A stretch of 64,000 nt of DNA from Seriola aureovittata. Its lineage: Eukaryota; Chordata; Actinopteri; Carangiformes; Carangidae. Location: NCBI RefSeq assembly GCF_021018895.1, contig NC_079372.1, positions 14,908,318 through 14,972,317 of the forward strand, read 5' to 3'. Each line of letters opens with the position of its first letter. The stretch's first letter is position 1. Below the pieces are notes generated by a model, which saw nothing but the letters and a program-made list of their open reading frames with translations, was not told the DNA's origin and made no database searches. The translations under genes and the position numbers were made by a program. Shown here piece after piece: positions 47,491 to 60,975 of the stretch.

Positions 47491-50400
47491 GGATAAAGGT
47501 TGATGTGTGTTGATTTAAATACATGATCTTTTTTTATTTTATGATCACAGGATTTAAATGTTACAGGTTATGCTGCCATTAATCACTCTCTGGTATGTCC
47601 TTGATTTGGTCAGATTACTAAAACACAGAGGTTGCTGATATTCTGTTTTTGGGATGTAATATATCACATTTGTTCACAGAAGCATCATTCCCATGATGAG
47701 GTTGATAATCCATTTTTATTTTAATATATCAACTTCATTGTCTTCAAGGGGAAATTTGTCTCACAGCTTGGTAAAACACAGAACACAGCCTTGAACATTT
47801 AAAAAAGCAAAAAACATTACTATACTGCAATAACAGGGGAAGCTCTGAATCTCATATCTTTTACATTATAATAGTTTGAAGAGAAATTTGTTCCAATGCA
47901 ATTATGTTTCAGACATTTCCTTGTTTTAATTGAAAAAAAAAGATAAACAAATAATTATTTCGCACTATTTTTATCTGAATGTTTTGTAATTACATTCATC
48001 CACTGCAAACGGATGTGACAGACCCAAGACTCTTTAAAGTGATGTGTAGTTACACCAAAGCAGAAAAAGAGAAGCCATTGTCCTCCTTCAGACACTGGAG
48101 GTCATGACAACGAATGGCTGCCTGTTGCGGCATAATCGTTGGCCACTAGATGGCAGCATTAACTCAGTGCATTCCTGCCAAACACAACCTGCTATGTACA
48201 TGCAGTGTCTGTGTGTTACTGAGAAATCTGAGGCTCTATGTGTTATCCATGCTACACACTTACAGAAGCACTGGAGATATTAACATATCCAGCTGTAAGT
48301 CATCTTAAGAGTGTTTTCTTTTCTAGTGCGATGCAAGCTTGTTAAAAGGGGGATGACCTCTTTCACAACCTAGTTCTCCTCTCTCACTGACCTGGCTTTA
48401 ATTCCTCAGAATGATCAGTGGCAGTAGAGGAAAACATGTAATCACTGTCATTATTACCCTTGCACAAGGAGATCATACTTTATCTTAAGATTCACTGGTT
48501 TCAACGACTGATTGTGGAAGAAAAAATATTTGCTCTTTTCTCTCTTCAATAGCAGGAAGTTGTGAGCTGGATAAAGTGACACACTGTCTCCCCTATATTC
48601 CCCACTGGCCTGAGCCAGAAGTGGTTTCTTAAGAGCGGCCTGTTGCCAGTGTAACCCACACAGCTCCGAGGTCTCTGCTCTGGGCTGCAGGATGCAAGTC
48701 TCACTGCTCTGACATTTACTCCCTTTCAACGAGCTTTACAAACCAACGCTGGTACAAATAACAGTCACATCAGCGAGTCTGTGACTCTCTCTAACACTGC
48801 TATTATCTTAAAGAGGGCGATCATATTGTCATATTAAAGGGCACTCCGCTGTTTCTACACTTACTCCTACTTGAAGTTCAGGTTACACAGCTTGAAGAGC
48901 ACAACTCAGTTTGTAAGATCATAATGTTTTCTGTGGCTCTGAAGGACCTTTGTCAAGTCACAGAGTATAACCCTGTTTTCAGTTTTTTCCCCAAAGCCCC
49001 TGTTTGCTGTCGTACTGTGCTCCCATAGTGTTTGGAATAGCTGTGAAATACTTAACACCACAATAACTTTTATAGTTTGCAGAATACAAACATTGTTAAC
49101 ATAATTTTCCTTCAACTTCAGTTTTGTCCCCATAGGTCGACAAATATTTACAAAAACATTGTAATAATCTTGTTCTCTTCCAATGTGCCTCTTAAGTACC
49201 TGTAAGACGTGGTAAGTATTTTATCGATACCTGATTCATAGAAGGAAACTGCACTTTAAATTGTGGGCTGAAACCTCCATTACAAAGCTGAAGGGTGGAT
49301 TTTGAAAGATGTGTGGATTTACCAGGAACAAAAGGCTTGACAAAACATACTAATGAGTTACATTATGGGAAATGTAGGATCCAATGCTTTTGAAGCTTGA
49401 CTCAAATAGCATAGAACTGAAAAACAGAGGACTGAAACAAAGTATATTTTTTCCCCTACTGCTTCAATTTGGCCCATTCTGAGTCTAATATGTGTCTTGT
49501 AATATTCCCAGCTTTGTGGAAATTGCTGGTGTTCCCATTTAAGTGTCTCTCTTTACTTGAAGTTACCTGATTAAAATTCCCTTTCCCATCTATGCCAGTC
49601 ACCGCGTGTGTGTATTCAGGACTGAGAATAGGGCCACACACGCACTAACAAACACCACAAACATGCAGAAACAAATTACCTCTGGAGAGTCTGTAACAAT
49701 TGTGGCAGCATTACGCAACTCTGAGAACTATGCATCATCTGTTTAACCTTTCCGGTCTCTGCTTTTCTATTGTTTTACCTCTCCAATGGCCGGAAGAACT
49801 CAGCCAGGCCCACAGCTTCAGGGCTAATGATGAGGAGCCTGTGGAAATATTATAAGAAGACATTAAAAAAACATCATAATCAGGGGAGAGAATGGCTCCC
49901 ACAGTCATCTCAGATTGTGTTGACAGATGTGCAAAATCACCAGCTTTATCTGGGCTTTCATTTTATTGTTGTGACTGGACAGCGCCATGGAGAGCGACTG
50001 GGCATTAGGAGGGTTAGGGTTAGGAGTGACGTATGTGAAATGGAAAGTTGCCACACCACCTCGCTCCAATCTACCAGTCTGAAAGTACTGCTCCAGCGCC
50101 TGGAAAGAATGCTCTCTTTTTCCCTCTCTCTCTCTGTCTCTGTGACACCACCGCTATGGCATCATTAGGCCTACACCGAAACCAATCCCTTTTAAATGGC
50201 ACTATTCATAAAACCGGCTCATGGTATTTTCACTAGTCTGCCCTGCTCCTCACATGCTGGCTGAACTGAGGAGGGAAATCCAGACCCTCCGGCAACAAGT
50301 TCACTCTGTGTGCTCGGGAGAGAGGATCCAAATATCCTCCTGAAAGAAAGGAAGAAGGAAACAATGAAGGCAGTAAAGGTCAACACAGACTGTAGCTGCT

Positions 50401-50920
50401 CAAACTTTCTCACCAGGTCCATCAGGGAAATGACACATCTCCCTAAGCTTGCCTGCCTGCATACTGTATGCATGTGTTCTCTCTTACGCTCTAATATATA
50501 CACATGCTATTGTACGAGGACACATTTTCACGACAGTGTAATGGATGTATATATGTTGTAAGGATGCCTTTTGATATTTTTGGCCTTAATGTGGACATTA
50601 GCGTGATTTTTCTCTCTCAGACTGTTTTATGAAATAATTCAGTATTTCACAAGAAAATGTTTTAAGAATACTTAGGACAACAGGTGTCATGAAAATGGTT
50701 AATATTTAAATGGACAATTAGAGGAAGGATTATTAAGCAGAATATACAAATGGTTATATGAATCCAACAATAAATAGGTTAGAATAAAAAGGGTTTATAA
50801 AAAACAATGTAAACCAACCAGTAAATGCATAAATGCAATTAATATCCAAATGTGTAATTGGTGGTGTTTTTTACCCTTTGTATGAATTACATAAACAAGA
50901 TATAACAGATTACATTAAGT
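47491..50920. other. gene-free sequence downstream of csrnp2
   Basis: Open frames up to 132 aa (49770-50168) have no recognisable domain and no splice-supported extension. I see nothing else apart from the CTCF-type motif at 48140. Confidence 0.5.
48140..48158 (+). promoter_or_regulatory. CTCF-type binding motif
   Basis: TGGCCACTAGATGGCAGCA fits every position of the degenerate vertebrate CTCF consensus YGRCCASYAGRKGGCRSYR. It lies about 0.7 kb past the csrnp2 poly(A) signals, at the edge of the gene-free stretch. Binding is not shown. Confidence 0.6.
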
Positions 50921-50924
50921 TCAA

Positions 50925-51080
50925 AATTAAAGGCGCTGATAGGTTGATGATCATTTCTGCAGCCAGGCTAACTGTTTTCCACCTGCTTCCAGACATAATG
51001 CTAAGCTAAGCTAATTGGCTGCTGACTCCTGCTACGTGTTCGCTTTACAGGCATGAGAGTGGTATCACTCTTTTCATACT
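50925..51080. repeat. family B repeat, right-arm fragment
   Basis: TAATGCTAAGCTAAGCTAAT, GGCTGCTGACTCCTGCTACG and GGCATGAGAGTGGTATCACT match the right arm of the copy at 24622-25085. Only this arm remains. Confidence 0.6.
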
Positions 51081-52679
51081 ATAATCTTTGTGCTGTGAGT
51101 TGTTAACAGGAAGTGGTAGAACAGATCAGTGTTTTTACAGTTGTGGTTATGGGTGGGTATACAGAGGAAGAGACAGTTATAATCTGTTATATCTGTTATA
51201 TTCTTCTAAGGGTTTTAGTAATACTGAATGTATCTTTACTGTTTCACAATCTGAATTTATTTAACACAGTACAGTTACCTATTGCACCAACAGTTGATCA
51301 TTTTGAAGTCTGGAGAAGTACAATAATGTCTTTGAACATTTGCAGAAATAGTAGATGAAAGGTACAGCTTCATCTTCATTGAGGCCTCCATGTAACAAGG
51401 ACTATTTCCTCAGTAGAAAAGTAGTTCCAATGAAAACTGATCACATAGTATTACTTTATGATATTTCATACAAAACATGATAAATCATTGTTTTGTCCGT
51501 GTGAAACAGGACAAACACTTGCAAACAATTAATTTGTGACAGTCAACTTTGAAGCGTTGAAGGTTCGAAGTAGGTTTGAACGTGCAAGAACACCCTGAAG
51601 CCAAACCTAGGTGATGTCTTTTATGTCATCCACTAGTTGGTACAAGGTGGTACAGCCAGAACAAGCAACAAAAAGGAAACTGAACAAAGCATGGCAGCAC
51701 AGCCAAGTGAGTCCCAGCCGAACCACAAAAACAGCTGTGTGTCCACAGCTGTGTGAAATATGTTGTGTCTTGCTCGGCCGGCTGGTCCCCAAGGACATGT
51801 CATTCATCGCTACATCCAAGTTGCCTAACAACAACTCTGACACAACATACACTATGGAAGTTACTGGAAAGAAAACCAGCATGTAGTTTTGGTTCCGTGC
51901 ATGTTTCCTTGTGTGTTTTTTAATGTTACATGCTCTGGCTTCCTCTGAGTCCTGTAATAAAAACCATCCCATTAGCTAAGCAGCTGGCTGTGTGCCCAGC
52001 TTTCCTCGAGGTGGAAGTTTAAATATCTATATGCTTACATAGTCTCTTAACAACAACCAGTGGGTAACCTCATCTGAATGTTTTCTATCTTACCCGAGGA
52101 GAGAAAAGAAGTGACTTCATATCAGAGGTATCTGGTAAAAGAGCAATCTACATCTCCTGCCCGATCCTCTCAGCTTTGAGGATGCTTTTAATTTATGGAA
52201 ACAAAAAGGTTGTTTTTACAAATTGGTTGTTGTTAATTTGGTGGAGGTGGTGAGTAATTTTGGTTGTTGACTGTCTTCGCTTGTTTCTTCTCTTTTTACT
52301 TGTACAGCCATTGAATAGTTGGAGCAGATGAAGTTAGTGGGACAAAGGATGGCAAGGTTCAGAGATAAGTGGATGGATTGTGATAGCATCCTCCCGGTGT
52401 GATGATATTATATCGTCAAAATAATGTTGTTCCAATATTACATGACAATGCAGGCCTCATGCTTTCACTCCTTAAACCATGTAGTTGCAACATAAGCGGC
52501 CTGGATCTGGGGGTGGCACTGTCATGCCTCCAGTCTCATTGTTGTTGGGGATTAAATGGTCAGTCTGCTCTGCCACCTGAGCCACAGTCCTCCTCTTAGT
52601 CCAGATTAAAATATTGCAACAATCATTTTAATGTGTTTGGACTTTTTAAGTAAGTTTGGTCATTGTCATTTCCTGTTTT

Positions 52680-53066
52680 ATTTTGAAGTAGTTTTGTGTA
52701 TCTTTTGTTTTTTTACTTCCTGTCTTTATCCCGTTTCCCTCTGGTTTGATTGTCTGCCCCGCCCTAATGTGTGTCACCTGTGTTCTGTTGCCCTTGCCTC
52801 CTCTCTGTATTTAAGTCTCTGTCTTCCACTTGTCCTTGTCGGTCTGTCTGTTGTCTTCATGTGAGTTTCGCTGAATATCCAATTCTCCTGTTCGTTGTTC
52901 TCTAGTGTTTTTTCCTGTGTTACTGGATTTTAATTTTTTTGTTCCGGGCTGGTTTATTTTGGATTTGTGTTCTTTTTGGAAGTTTCACTTTTTGCTATTT
53001 AATAAAAGTTTCATTTTATTTTGTCTCCATTTTGTGTTCAGTTCTTCCTGCAAACCTGACACCTGT
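52680..53066 (+). mobile_element. solo-LTR-like or MITE-like interspersed repeat
   Basis: It has the wording of a common teleost repeat: GTTTGATTGTCTGCCCCGCC, a TATA-like GTATTTAAGTCTCT (52807-52820), CTTGTC...GTGAGTTTCGC, and near the end AATAAAAG (AATAAA at 53001-53006) followed by CAAACCTGACACC. A TATA motif and a poly(A) signal about 190 bp apart are LTR-like, but I see no internal retroviral part and no target duplication. Type uncertain. Confidence 0.4.
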
Positions 53067-53534
53067 TGATTCTCATTCCAATCAGCCTCAGTAGTACTTC
53101 CTGTGAAACCTACAATAACAGATGCTTTGGCCGCTTAGGGGCAGTGGAAACGAGTTGTGCACACAGCATTGACCTGTCACACGACTAGCAGTTATAGAGC
53201 AGCATTATGATTTGGATCGTGTTTCTGGCCACCAAGTGAATGTAAGTCCGGAATTAACCCTCCTTTTAGCTCTGTTTTGGTCTCTACCAACTCCTGAGCT
53301 TTTTCACAGAAAGCAGCTTCCTGCTGTGGCTGAAAACAACACAATGAGAGTGGTGACAGTGAACCGACGTAGTAAAGTTGCGACTAGACAATTAAACTAT
53401 GAGTTGAAACTCATCATAGCGCTGAGAGAAGCTGCCGAATCAGGTGATCTTTGTAGGTTTGTCACTACAAATGTTCACACTATGACTTGATTTTGTTATT
53501 ATAAAAACATTCATTATAGCCACTATATATTTTG

Positions 53535-53690
53535 ATCACCAATAGTTAGCATGCTATCACACTAAATTAAGATGGTGAATATGGTAAGCATTATACCATG
53601 TAAATTCCAGCATGTTATCGTTGTAAGCATGTTGGCTTGTGGCTCTAAACACCCCTGTGACTGAGTAGAGCCTCCCAGTGTGCTCGTGTA
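53535..53690. repeat. interspersed repeat, family C (copy 2, diverged)
   Basis: GTTAGCATGCTATCACACTA, GGTAAGCATTATACCATGTA, CCAGCATGTTATCGTTGTAA and GAGTAGAGCCTCCCAG share order and wording with 22080-22320. Confidence 0.45.
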
Positions 53691-54409
53691 GACATTGTCT
53701 TGTGTTTACAGCTTTGAAAGCTGTATTGAGGTTTGAGTATGAAAAAGAAAGCAATGTGTTTAAATGATGTTTAAACAAATGTTCCTTTGTCTAAATCTAC
53801 TTATATTTTCTAATGCTTTTCTAGCGCTGTTCTGCTTTTGATCCTGATGCTGCTGTCGCCCCGGGCTCAAATGATCAACAGCATGTTTGTCGGGGTCAGA
53901 CTTTGTGTTATAGAAGTGGTGGGAATAAGACGGATATATGTGTTTTTGCAAATCTGGGAAAGGATGTAGAATCACTTCCTGTCTGTTTGCCCTATCCCCT
54001 AATGGACAATTACGTGAATCATGTGAAAGTCCCCGCTTGTGGCAAATGTCTAACCCCCTACACGACAGGCAAGTTGCTCCTCAACCTTAATTTGTACCAT
54101 ATTCCTCCAGCACTTTTTGTGTTTCGCCATCCTTCTTGTACATAACTGGCAGTGACAATCATTCCCAGCAGGGCTCAGGCTATGTGCTAATGTTTATAAT
54201 ATTTCTGTTTTTACTTGCGGCCTTACATGTTGATTCTTTTATACAAATGACGAAAATTTCCTTTAACGTACGGCTTCACTGGTCTACCTGTAAAAACAAT
54301 GCTTTGCCCTGTCAACTCTGTGGGTCAGAGTTTCCATACTGGGCTGCGACTTTTTCCCCACTCTCATCACCCTTGGTGTCATGGAAACATGTATGCAGAA
54401 GCAGGCAGT

Positions 54410-54442
54410 GGTGTATGTGTGTGTGTGTGTGTGTGTGGGTGT
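54410..54442 (+). repeat. (GT)n microsatellite
   Basis: GT repeat of about 30 bp with GGGT interruptions, in the gene-free region. Confidence 0.85.
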
Positions 54443-55931
54443 GGGATGGTGAAGGGTGCTTTCCATTTGTGGAATAATCTGAAAGGGTGGAGTTTACTGA
54501 GGAAACACGGTGCATAAGGTTACAAGTGCAGATAAGTTTGAAGCTGATAAAAAATCCTGTATTTTGGCAAACTGCACCTTATTCCTTTTCAAAGCAGTGA
54601 TTAGAGTAAATAAAGTGATGAGATAAAATATAAACGTTTACTGATTTCATGTTAATACATTACAATTTTCCATCTGTTAAATACTGGCTTGTTTATAGCA
54701 CATTGCCACATGGTTCCTGCTTTGGAAATATCTTGTTTTTGAGGAAAAAAATCCATCTGTGCTTTAATTTTGCAGTCGGCTCAAATTCTCAATTAATAGA
54801 AAATATAAAACTACATTAAAAAAAACATTAAATATGTTTTTCCCATTCTAAATGTACAGGAATTTTGTCATACATAAACACTATTTTTTTTACCTGCTGT
54901 GTCACTGGTTCCCGTGCGTGCTGGGAATAAGGTCCTGGTCTTGGGTTACTGCTGAGAAAACAGGCGTAGCATGAATCCAACAGGTGATGGGCTTGATGGA
55001 GGATCTTGTCATAACACTGCAGCGCTTCATCGCAGGGGGAACTACTGCTGAAAATTAATTATCAGGGATGACTTCAGAAAATTATTTATAGCCTCTCTCT
55101 AGGGTCTCAGTGGAAAGGGGATCCCATTGGAAAGGATGGAAGTATCAGAGGCCTTTCTCCAAGAATAAACTGCTCATCTGGATGCTGAGCGACATCCCTG
55201 TGCATGGTGGACCAAACAAAGAGAAGTGAGGTCATTCAGAGTTTGGTTCTTTAAAGCTCTGCTCTGCATCTGTGAGCTGATGTCAAGTTTTAAGTGTTAG
55301 CAATCAGTAACAGATAACGGGTCAGTTCAACCAAATGAACATGAGGTTAAGCTGACTAATGCTCTGGAATGCTGAATCGGTTTCTGTTTACTCTGTTCTT
55401 CCTTTCTTCTAGGTCCTTTTTAAAGTTTATGTTTCAGATAAATCGCTAAAAAGCAAAGCAGGTGCGAGATAAAGTCTGTTGAACATTGTATTCAGCTCAA
55501 AAGGAAAATGTTGCTGTTCATCGGTGTCTGAAGGATTCAGAAGATATCAGTACTGGCGTGCAGAGTCACCTGAGCTGTGTAAACTGGTAAAGAGGGGAGA
55601 TTATGCACCAGCAAGAGGGCAGAGTTAGAAGGTCACAACACTGCTCAATGTCAATTTGATTTCCTTCTTCTTCCTTTAATGACCAGTCGCTCCCAGCTGC
55701 TCCCAGACAAAATGTTATGGTTCAGCACGTTTGTGAGATGCCGTGGTTTTCCCATCAGGTCCTTGAAGGGAAATCACAGAGAAACCTGGTCACTGGGGAT
55801 CTTCGTTTGTCTGGGTTTTTTAGAGTCAACTGAGATTGACAAGGCGTTTGTGAAAAACATCAGAGGACTGCTGTGATCATGGTGAAGATTTACTTGACTT
55901 CTATGTCAGACAGCATCCTGAGAGCTGATAA

Positions 55932-55950
55932 CCCCCCCCCCCCCCCCCCC
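55932..55950 (+). repeat. poly(C) run, 19 bp
   Basis: Uninterrupted C run, error-prone for sequencing, so its true length is uncertain. Confidence 0.85.
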
Positions 55951-56734
55951 TTGAAATACACACACATGCCAACCTCCCCATAAGGAACTAAGCTCCAGGG
56001 GAGAGAGATGAGGAATTCAAACTGCCACAAATTCTTGGCAAAGTAATGTGACGGATGGTTAATGATTAGAATATGTCCTGATCCGCCTCATTTCACCTTC
56101 TGGTGCTGTTTCCCACAGGCCACTGTTTTTTCCCTTAGGTTGTAACACTGACAAGTCATGGCTTGGTGTGGGCACAGAGGCTTAAAATTGGTGCAATTAG
56201 TGTTCTCTTCCTGACCTGATAAAAATTAGAGTGAAACCTTTGCCTGTTGCTGTTGATGGACCGGGGGAATATGGACGTGGGTACAAGCTTCTCATGGTTT
56301 TTTTTGGCTGTGTGAGCACGTACACTTATTTTGTTTCCTTTTCTGAGCAGAGGCCATGGCTTACATCCCAGTGAGTGATGGGTGATCTCTGTATCTCATA
56401 TCCCTAGCTGGAAGATTTTTCTCTCCCTGTTCCACTATAAAGCCACAAAAGCCCTTTCCCGTTTAAAGTGCCCTTTAAAGGGTCGGTTCATCTGAATTAA
56501 AAACTCACTTTGTTCATGAAGATGATGTAATATGATCAGACGCTGGACCTTGAGGTGAGATGGTTTTGCCAACAGTCAGTTTTAGTTTTAATTTTGATTT
56601 TATTCATCCAGGTTTTGAGGCATCCATCTCCAAGATTTCTTCCTCCATCCAAATACAACAGATGTGATTGTTGGAAGTTTAATTGTTGGTGATGATAGAA
56701 TTGGAAAATAACATTGAACATTGATTCCATTAAT

Positions 56735-57115
56735 TAATTAATTAATTGACATTAAATGTGAGGGTTGATACCACACCACGTGTCTTTGTGCTACAGTAAA
56801 TATGAAACCACATCCAGCAGGCTATTAGCTTAGCTTAGTATAAAGACTTGAAACAGGGGGAAATAGTTAACTTGGCTCTGTCCAAAGTTTAAAAAAAAAA
56901 AGAAAATCTGCCTACCAGCACCGCTAGATTTTTATTTTTTATCATGTCACTGCACCCAGCCAAGAAATAGTTGTAACTCCCCATAAAACCGCAACTGGAT
57001 GTTTCTACATTTCTGTTTCTACATTTCTGTTTGTGTACAGATTATACAAAACAGATATAATTGGATTATTAGTAAGTGTTAGTGGTGCTGGTGAGTGGAT
57101 TTTTTTTAAACAATT
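56735..57115. repeat. family B repeat, left arm and centre, diverged
   Basis: GGCTATTAGCTTAGCTTAGT, ATAAAGACTTGAAACAGGGG, TGGCTCTGTCCAAAGTTT and CTGCCTACCAGCACCGCTAG follow the left arm of the family. GCCAAGAAATAGTTGTAACTCC is the central part. The right arm is missing or too diverged. Confidence 0.6.
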
Positions 57116-58389
57116 TTTTCAACTTTGTGCTCAATGGATTATCCAGTGAAACAGGTATACTATTTCTGAAAAGACATGTTACTGGTGAAGTTTTTTAGTA
57201 CTGTGTGGATCATAAACTTCCTTTGTACTGGGATGGAGTCTCAGAGACTGATATCTCTAAACCAGGACAAACACAACCAAAACTATCTAAGTGCACTTAA
57301 TGCTAAATCATATGCTCACGCACGCACACACACACATGTGTCTGATCCACCCCGCTCTGTGTTGAGTATCACCAGATTACAGGGTTCTGTAGTTTCTCAC
57401 TAACATCAGCATCTGACCCTGCAGGCCTTTCCTTGCATTATGGCCCCTTCATTAGGCTCCTGCAGAGTGTGACCACTCACCCAGGGAGGGGAGGTCATCT
57501 CCCCGCCCCTTACTAATCACAGCCTTCCCTCCTGAGCGGCCAGACCCCCTCACCAGCAGCTGGCAGGTGAATCAACGAACTCTTTGTCGAATCACCTGAA
57601 GGTCTGTTTTCTCCCCTTGAATCTTTTTTTGTTGTTGTTGTTGTTGCTGATTACGGGGTAAAAGCCAGTGAGTCAGAGACGTACCTTTGTTGTGTTTTAA
57701 CTTACAGCTGCTCCTCATTCATTACTTTAATGTTTTCTGTCTTTCTTAGTCATCACAGAGGGCTCTTGTAAGGCATGTTCTTGTGTTTTCTTGTGGTGAT
57801 GTATACTGTTCATGTTCGTGTTTAGAATCAGACCAAGTAATCCTCTCATTTCTCTCTGTCTGTGTAATCCTGAATTTATGCTGGAACAAAGGGGAAGACT
57901 GGAAAATAATGAATCAAATTACATATAAATGAGGGATGAAAGAAGAATGGTGAGATGCAGAGAAAGAGAGAGAAAGGGGGAAGTGGGAGGAAGGCGATGA
58001 GTGCAGGGCTGTGACAGAAGTGATATATGAATGTGGAAGGTTTGGGAACCCTCTCCGTTAATGCTTGGCTTTAAATCACTGTTAGAGCAGGGTGTGTCCC
58101 TATGATAGAATAAGGGAACTTAAAGCCCCATACTGTGCTAATGAGGGTACCCGGTGCCTTAAGCCAGCATGGGTGCTCTTGCATGCGGAGGAGGTTGTGG
58201 GAAAATTGAGCCACAGAGTGAGGAAGTTCTACAGGACCTGTGTTGAGATTGTTTTAGTAGAGGCACTGAGAAAAATAAGATGGCATGAAGAAACCCTGAG
58301 TTGGATTGAAGTCATGAGACCTATTCATGAGATATACTCATCTGGATATCTGCGTCATCAAACAGTGTTCAAATGAATTATAAACTGTT

Positions 58390-58760
58390 TTTCAAAGGAA
58401 CTGTATTTTGGGAAGTATGCTTAATCATAGGTTTGAAGCTATATGAAACGACTGCCAGCAGCTGGTTAGCTTAGCTTAGCATAAAGAGTGGAAACAGGGG
58501 GAAACGGCTAGCTTAGCTCTCAGCAGGTAACAAAACACTGTATGTCTACCAGCACCTCTAAAGCTCAATGATTGACACAGGTTATATGTGAAGAAAAAAC
58601 AAAGAGCTTTAGATATTAGTGGTCAATTTTTTTGGTTACCCCTGGCTATCAACTCCAGCTTCGTATTTAAGAAACACACTGGAGAGTGGCGTCTGTCTTC
58701 TCGTCTAGCTCTTAGCAGGACAACAGATAAGGGCATTTCCCAAAATGTCAAACTATTATC
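58390..58760. repeat. family B repeat, short two-arm copy
   Basis: Left arm: AAAGGAACTGTATTTTGGGA, CAGCAGCTGGTTAGCTTAGC, GTGGAAACAGGGGGAAACGG. Right arm: CCAGCTTCGTATTTAAGAAA and GGGCATTTCCCAAAATGTCA. The centre is deleted relative to 24622-25085, so the arms lie close together. Confidence 0.65.
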
Positions 58761-58959
58761 TCACATTAATATCTGTCGTTGTCATTTTTGAAACACTTAA
58801 CCCATTTAATTTCTTAGCTAGCTACTGAAACAACTTTGACTCAGAAATTATGTTTATATCTATTCCATTTTTAGGAATAGCTGGCTGGATTATATATTCT
58901 GAGGCATTGTTTATTTATAGTGAATAAAGCACTACATTTAGGTGATTGAGGTGGATGGC

Positions 58960-59260
58960 AGGCGTACAAAGCATAAAAGTGGTGTAGCTACTGCACCAGA
59001 GACTGGGCTTTGCATCCCAACTCCTATCTGTGATTAGGTTTAGGCAGCAAAAGCGCTATGGTTAAGTTTAGGGAAAGACTATGGTTTTGGTTGAATGTAA
59101 ATAAACATGTTGTGGCTGAAGTCAGCGTTAACTCACTCTGTGCTTACTCTGATCTTGTCCCAACCTTAACCAAGTACTGTGAGTGCCTAAACATAACTAT
59201 AAAAAGGTTTATAATGCTGTAGTCACTACAAATGGATATTGTACTGCAAGATCAGATATT
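58960..59260. repeat. possible interspersed repeat (GGTTTAGGCA type)
   Basis: TTAGGTTTAGGCAGCAAAAG, GGTTAAGTTTAGGGAAAGAC and later CCCAACCTTAACCAAGTAC resemble a frequent teleost repeat. Only one copy in the window, so support is weak. Confidence 0.35.
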
Positions 59261-59959
59261 TTGGTGCAAAAGAAATAGATTGTCAGTGTCAAAGTATTTG
59301 CATCTACCAAACAGAAATGAACAGTTCCTCATTACATTGATTGAAATCGCAATCTGGTTGCAGTTCCTACTAAATCCTACTGAATTTAGCAGACAGCTTT
59401 TGCATATTTAAAGGAGAACTGAAAATGTGCCTCATATAGTACTCTTTAGTCTTTCAGTGCGTTGAATATGTCTAAGTATTGTTCGTTCTTTGAAATGAAA
59501 AGCCACAGACTCACATTGACCATAGCATAGTCTCCTGATGCCTTCAGTTGAAGTAGTGTTTTCAGCAACTGTGGCAGGATAAACAAATAACTACCTGCCT
59601 TAATAAAACTGGTTTGAACATAAATGATTTGTTCAGGTTGTGTGTCTTAATGGATAAAATGTGGGTGTCAATCTCACATGTTTTATACTTAGTATGTAGT
59701 TTGTACCTTCATTCAAAAAAAATTGTCAAAAAAAGAAGAAAAAAGAGCTCAGTTAGATGTGAGCAATGTAATCTTAAAGCGACTTCTCACAGATGTGTTA
59801 CTGGGACACAGGAAGAAACACACCCTTGGCTTTGTTGTTTGTGTTGAAACCACAGTGATGGCGTTACAACACACTCCTCTTTGGTATCTGTGCAACAACT
59901 TCATACTTCAGTACTAAATCTGCCTGATGTTGTATTAATGTTGCATCATAAAAACAGAT

Positions 59960-60118
59960 TTAGTTTCCTTTGGACAGAGGCAGGAGATGTCTCCCCGTTT
60001 TCCAACCTTTATGCTAAGATAAGCTAACCAGCCACTGGCATTGATTTACAGTAAAGACATGAGGCAGGAGAATGTCCTCATCAAATCTAAGGACGAAAGT
60101 GAAAGTATGTAGTTGCTA
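59960..60118. repeat. family B repeat, right-arm fragment
   Basis: CCTTTATGCTAAGATAAGCT, ACCAGCCACTGGCATTGATT and AAGACATGAGGCAGGAGAAT follow the right arm of the family. Confidence 0.5.
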
Positions 60119-60975
60119 AAATGTCTGCGAACATTATTGATGATATGATGCTTGCTCTTTCCTCACAGTCATTTACAGCTACAGACTCTCTGCAGTTCTC
60201 GCATGTATCATCTGACAGATGATACTTGTCAGATTCGTACTTCAGTATCTTTGAAACAGACCTGAAGTTTTCTCTGATGTTTTTCTATCAGAAAGACAAA
60301 TGAGAATTCGATTCATAGTTATTCTCTTATTCACTCTGTCAAGTATGCTCGAAAGGCGACCACAGAAAGAGTCAGCAACCTCTCAGTAATACCAAGACTC
60401 CTGGAGGTGCATGGTCAAGAAATAGCTACAGCATGCAACTTTCTGTAAAAACCACATCTTGTATGTGTTGCATCACTGATGTGTGCGACTCAGCTGAGTT
60501 TCCCCAGTGAACAATGTCTCGACCCCCAGACAGTGGAAGTGAGTAGGAGTGGAGTCACAGACTGAAGCCTTGCATCTGTGTACTGAAATGCTTCCTCATC
60601 TGTGAGGCTGTCTCAGCGACTTTTAACAAAACCTTCAATTGTATTATTAACAAATGATTTGACTGTTAAATCTTTTTGTGTGGCAAACATCGGTGCAGAA
60701 AGTGCAGACCACCCTCAGATTAGTGGTAATGTGGTGAATTAAGACACTCCAGATCCCAGAAGCTGGGGGAAAAAAAGGTTGTTGTTCTTATGAAGTTACT
60801 GTTACAGCTTGTCTTGCTTCAGTTTCTGTAATGTGGGGTGAGAACGAGGCTGGTATCAGTTAATCATTTCAGTTGTCAGTGTCTTTTTTTCACTGCTCCC
60901 TAAGATGCACATGTTTGTCCTGGTACCGCCTCAAATCTTCTCTTATAAAAAGGTATCTTCAGAGAGAGATGGGAA

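Larger units (their letters stand above)
51081..56734. other. gene-free region with scattered repeats
   Basis: Apart from the repeats listed separately (52680, 53535, 54410, 55932) I find no supportable gene, RNA or regulatory site. Open frames are short and random. Confidence 0.5.

Noticed and set aside
49770..50168. 132-residue open frame downstream of csrnp2
   Set aside because: Low-complexity end from a CTCTCT-type tract, no similarity to known proteins that I can see and no supporting exon structure.
52680..53066. Endogenous retrovirus
   Set aside because: The element has LTR-like signals but no gag, pol or env frames and no paired LTR, so only an interspersed repeat can be claimed.
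56730..56748. TTAATTAATTAATTAATTGA as a functional operator or CRISPR-like repeat
   Set aside because: It is a simple TTAA tandem repeat beside a transposon copy; no spacers or regular array exist anywhere in the window.
58092..58376. 94-residue open frame in the gene-free region
   Set aside because: It has no ATG at its start (opens with GTG), no recognisable domain, no splice context and sits beside old repeats; a chance frame.
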